Source: Paenibacillus sp. ACRRY (lineage in GTDB: Bacteria > Bacillota > Bacilli > Paenibacillales > Paenibacillaceae). From it: DNA of 64,000 nt. The translations under genes were made by a program, and so were the position numbers. Below, piece by piece: positions 61,220 through 64,000 of the stretch. How positions within the stretch are numbered: the first letter of the stretch is position 1; each line of letters begins with the position of its first letter. The stretch lies in the NCBI RefSeq assembly GCF_022346995.1, contig NZ_JAKRNM010000001.1, forward strand, positions 2,046,001 through 2,110,000. The letters are read 5' to 3'. Below the pieces are notes generated by a model. The model ran no database searches, was not told the DNA's origin, and was given only the letters and a program-made list of their open reading frames with translations.

Positions 61220-61274
61220 AAATCGCCATCCTTCAAAACAAGGCATAAGGCCCTATTTTAAATGATGACGATTT
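61220..61274 (-). terminator. Terminator of the ABC-F gene
   Basis: AAATCGTCATC pairs with GATGGCGATTT, followed on the minus strand by TTTTATATG. Confidence 0.85.
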
Positions 61275-61285
61275 GTACATTTCGA

Positions 61286-63217
61286 TTAGGATTTGCTTTT
61301 CTCAATCTGCTCTGCAAGCTCATTCAGGAACGTCCAACGCTCCATCAATTCTTCCAGATGACGCTCTGCTTCAGCCTGCTCTGCCATGAGTTCCTGCAAA
61401 CGGGCTGAATCACTGAAGGATTCCTCCATCGCCGTGTTGATCCGCGCAAGGTTAGCCTCTGCTTTCTCGATATTCTCGTCGATCTGATCATACTCCCGTT
61501 GTTCCTTGAAGCTGAATTTCAGCTTCGGCTTGGCCGTAGACGCAGCAGGCTTAACCTCATCTGTTTTTGCTTTCTTCTCTGCTGAGGCAGTATCACCCAT
61601 CTGAGAAGCTCCTGGTGCATTTTTCAGCATCCATTCCGCATACTCACTATAGTCGCCAACATGTACCCGAATGGCTCCATTGCCCTCGAAGGACAGCACT
61701 TTATCCACTGTACGGTCCAGGAAATAGCGATCATGGGAGACAACGAAAACAACACCCGGGAAGTCATCCAGGTAATCTTCGAGTACCGCCAGCGTCTGAA
61801 TATCTAAATCATTCGTTGGCTCATCCAGCAGCAATACATTCGGCGCAGCCATCAATATACGCAGCAGATATAGACGACGCTTCTCCCCGCCTGACAGACG
61901 GGATATTGGCGTCCACTGCGACGCAGGAGTAAAGAGAAATCGCTCCAGCATCTGGGCTGCCGTGATCAGGGATCCATCCGCCGTCCGCACATTCTCTGCC
62001 ACTTCCTTGATATATTCAATGACACGCAGAGATTCGTTCATCTCCTGATGCTCTTGCGTGAAATAGCCCAGATTAACCGTTGGACCGAGAACGACTTCTC
62101 CAGCATCCGGTTCCAGGTTACCTGAGATCAGCTGCAGCAGAGTCGATTTACCACTGCCATTCGGACCCACGATACCTACCCGGTCACCAGGCACGGCAAT
62201 ATAGTTCAGGTCGTCAATTAGTTTGCGACCACCTGCGGATTTGGATAAGTGCTCAATCTCCAGAATCTTTTTGCCTAAACGAGTAGAGCCTACCGAAACC
62301 TCCAATGAACCAGAGCGATTAGGCCCCTGTTGATCCTTTAGCTGTTCGAAACGGTCAATCCTTGCTTTTTGTTTCGTGGTCCGCGCCTTGGCCCCGCGAC
62401 GAATCCAGGCAAGCTCTGTACGGAGCAGGTTTTGCCGTTTTTGCTCCGAGGCTGATTCGCGCTCTTCCCGCTCTGCTTTTAGTTCAAGGAAGCGGGTATA
62501 GTTTGCTTCATAACGGAACAAACGTCCATGGTCCAGCTCCAGCATTACATTCGCCACACGATCCAGGAAGTAGCGATCATGCGTAATCATGAGGAGTGCA
62601 CCGCGACGTTTTTGCAGATATTGCTCCAGCCAAACGACGGAATCATTATCGATATGGTTCGTTGGCTCATCCAGAATGAGAAGTTCGCAGGGATGAATCA
62701 GTGCAGACGCCAAAGCCACCCTCTTGCGTTGTCCCCCGGACAATGTTCCCATTAGCGCGTCAAATTGACGGATACCCAGTTTGGACAGAATGCTTTTGGC
62801 TTCACTTTCCATCTGCCAGGTCTGAAGCTGCTCCATTTGTTGATTTAGACGTAATAACCGCTCTTGCAAGGCAGGATCGGATGGATTCAATTCCAACAGT
62901 TCCATCGTCTCCGTGTATTCACGCACTGTTTTCATCTCTGGGCTATCGCCCTCGAATACTTGCTGCAGTACGGTATTGTCAGGGTTAAAATCGGGATTTT
63001 GTGCCAGAAACTGAATGCGGACATCATTCCCGATAGCAATCTGTCCTTCATCAGCTGGTTCCATGCCTGCAATAACACGCAGAAATGTAGACTTTCCCGT
63101 TCCGTTTACGCCAACGACGCCGATCTTATCCTGGTCGCCCATGCCAAACGAGGCGTCCTTGAACAATATTTTTTCGCCATAGCTTTTTGAAATTTGCTCT
63201 ACCGTCATTATGTTCAT
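61286..63217 (-). CDS. ABC-F family ATPase (YfmR/Uup-like)
   Basis: A 643-residue soluble protein with two ATPase domains. Walker A: GVNGTGKSTFLRVI and GPNGSGKSTLLQLI; signatures: LSGGQRKRVALA and LSGGEKRRLYLL; Walker B: LLILDEPTNHID and VLLLDEPTNDLD. The linker of about 80 residues (RRGAKARTTKQKARIDRF) reaches the ribosomal peptidyl-transferase centre in such factors. The C-terminal coiled coil (from about residue 560) fits the Uup/YfmR group, which relieves stalled ribosomes, rather than drug-resistance members. A TetR regulator lies upstream on the same strand. The start ATG 63217 has a weak ribosome site. Confidence 0.92.
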   Translation of the reverse strand: MNIMTVEQISKSYGEKILFKDASFGMGDQDKIGVVGVNGTGKSTFLRVIAGMEPADEGQIAIGNDVRIQFLAQNPDFNPDNTVLQQVFEGDSPEMKTVREYTETMELLELNPSDPALQERLLRLNQQMEQLQTWQMESEAKSILSKLGIRQFDALMGTLSGGQRKRVALASALIHPCELLILDEPTNHIDNDSVVWLEQYLQKRRGALLMITHDRYFLDRVANVMLELDHGRLFRYEANYTRFLELKAEREERESASEQKRQNLLRTELAWIRRGAKARTTKQKARIDRFEQLKDQQGPNRSGSLEVSVGSTRLGKKILEIEHLSKSAGGRKLIDDLNYIAVPGDRVGIVGPNGSGKSTLLQLISGNLEPDAGEVVLGPTVNLGYFTQEHQEMNESLRVIEYIKEVAENVRTADGSLITAAQMLERFLFTPASQWTPISRLSGGEKRRLYLLRILMAAPNVLLLDEPTNDLDIQTLAVLEDYLDDFPGVVFVVSHDRYFLDRTVDKVLSFEGNGAIRVHVGDYSEYAEWMLKNAPGASQMGDTASAEKKAKTDEVKPAASTAKPKLKFSFKEQREYDQIDENIEKAEANLARINTAMEESFSDSARLQELMAEQAEAERHLEELMERWTFLNELAEQIEKSKS

Positions 63218-63284
63218 TGCTCGTTACCCACTTCTCTGTAAATTGAGATTCAACAGTCTCTTGGTTTCATGCTCGCGATGATGC

Positions 63285-63863
63285 TTATACTTGTAAAAAA
63301 GAACGACAACCGTCCAGAAATAGTGCCGCTGCAAAAGCAATCCGTTTGTTCAGATCCTCCTCATTGAACTCCGGATTCAGCATAATATCCATCTTCAATC
63401 GATCCAAAATCCCGATATAGGCTTCAGCCAAAAGCACAGGCTCAGGTACACTTGCACTTTTCAGCACCTCACATACCATGCTCATATACTCATTCATAAA
63501 GGCTTTCATAAATTTCATTAGATCCGGATCGTTATTAGGTGCCATAAAAAACAGCTTCGTATGATTGCGCCGCTCGTAATAATAAGTCAGGTGTGTCTTG
63601 GCGATTGCGCCAAGCTTCTCACCCGTGTTCTCCTGAGATTTCAGGGCATAATCAAGCCTGCTGATAAAACTGTTACAGTCCCGCTTGGAAACGGCGACAA
63701 ATAGTTGTTCCTTGCTTTTGAAATATAAATAAATGGTACCTTTTGCAATGCCAGCTTCCTCAGCAATATCGGACATTTTCGTCTCATAAAATCCTTTTGA
63801 TCCAAAAATACCATAAGCCGCATCCAAAATAGCCTCCGACTTGTCTCCCTGCACAGTGCTCAC
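63285..63863 (-). CDS. TetR family transcriptional regulator
   Basis: A 192-residue repressor. The HTH is MSDIAEEAGIAKGTIYLYFK within the typical domain ILDAAYGIFGSKGFYETK. The C-terminal ligand domain shows no recognised pattern. GTG 63863 was chosen because GGAGGG lies 7 nt upstream. It follows the end of a partial membrane protein gene by 13 nt and precedes the ABC-F gene by 67 nt. Confidence 0.92.
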   Translation of the reverse strand: MSTVQGDKSEAILDAAYGIFGSKGFYETKMSDIAEEAGIAKGTIYLYFKSKEQLFVAVSKRDCNSFISRLDYALKSQENTGEKLGAIAKTHLTYYYERRNHTKLFFMAPNNDPDLMKFMKAFMNEYMSMVCEVLKSASVPEPVLLAEAYIGILDRLKMDIMLNPEFNEEDLNKRIAFAAALFLDGCRSFLQV

Positions 63864-63876
63864 TTGCACTCCCTCC

Positions 63877-64000
63877 CTACAGCGCCAAAATAATACCCAA
63901 ACCGATAGCCACACATCCTCCGATCACCGAACTCAGCACATTGACCAGATCGTTGCTCATCCATGTCCAGCCTCGTGCGCGAACGGTCTTGTGGCCACAA
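63877..64000 (-). CDS. C-terminal end of a membrane protein (partial)
   Basis: The last 40 codons of a gene that enters from beyond the window. It ends TWMSNDLVNVLSSVIGGCV, then AIGLGIILAL and TAG: one hydrophobic helix at the very C-terminus. The family cannot be told from this piece. The stop lies in the ribosome site of the TetR gene, so the two are probably co-transcribed. Confidence 0.6.
   Translation of the reverse strand, partial: CGHKTVRARGWTWMSNDLVNVLSSVIGGCVAIGLGIILAL

Overview
The window looks like a chromosomal segment of a Paenibacillus or a close relative in the Bacillales. The signs are Bacillus-type ribosome binding sites with many GTG and TTG starts, an SLH-anchored multimodular glycosidase, an MsmX-dependent type of sugar importer without its own ATPase, a c-di-AMP (ydaO-type) riboswitch in front of a cell-wall hydrolase, a GlnR/TnrA box in front of an ammonium transporter, cre-like CcpA sites, and Bacillales genes such as relQ, cshA, ytpB, yitT, xpt and pepF. 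No phage, insertion sequence, integron or CRISPR array was seen.

Bases 1-12060 form an alpha-galactoside utilisation locus on the minus strand: an SLH-anchored GH27 alpha-galactosidase, a membrane-anchored AraC-family regulator, two ABC permeases, a lipoprotein binding protein and a GH110-type alpha-1,3-galactosidase that runs off the window. The promoters of the GH27 gene and of the transporter share a block of about 135 bp made of a cre-like site followed by spaced GTACA-type repeats, so both are probably controlled by the same activator and by CcpA.

Bases 12165-30717 are mixed housekeeping: tRNA-Leu(CAG), riboswitch-NlpC/P60, an AhpD-like protein, xpt, a YkvI-type transporter, a glycosyltransferase, two RsmF-type rRNA methyltransferases in opposite orientation, a pseudouridine synthase coupled to one of them, a GC-rich palindromic repeat island (22001-22440), a thioredoxin-like membrane protein, relQ overlapping a DUF309 gene, pyrD, an L,D-transpeptidase and ferredoxin.

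Bases 30836-46212 carry dinB, a previously hidden 35-residue membrane protein, cimA, a ResA-like thioredoxin, a JAMM peptidase, an amt-DUF294-exonuclease operon under a GlnR/TnrA box, MerR-YugP, LysR, a rhomboid protease, tpx, an independently transcribed structured RNA that resembles 6S RNA, a YesL-like protein and cshA.

Bases 46213-64000 hold a YitT protein, a putative glycoside hydrolase, MATE and MFS transporters, pfkA next to the terpene synthase gene ytpB, a cold shock protein, oligoendopeptidase F with two well-supported in-frame starts, LapA-like and M42 peptidase genes, a coiled-coil protein, an ABC-F ATPase and a TetR regulator.

The observations most worth following up are the amt-DUF294-exonuclease operon, the duplicated regulatory block in the galactoside locus, the candidate 6S RNA, the dual-start pepF and the palindromic repeat island.
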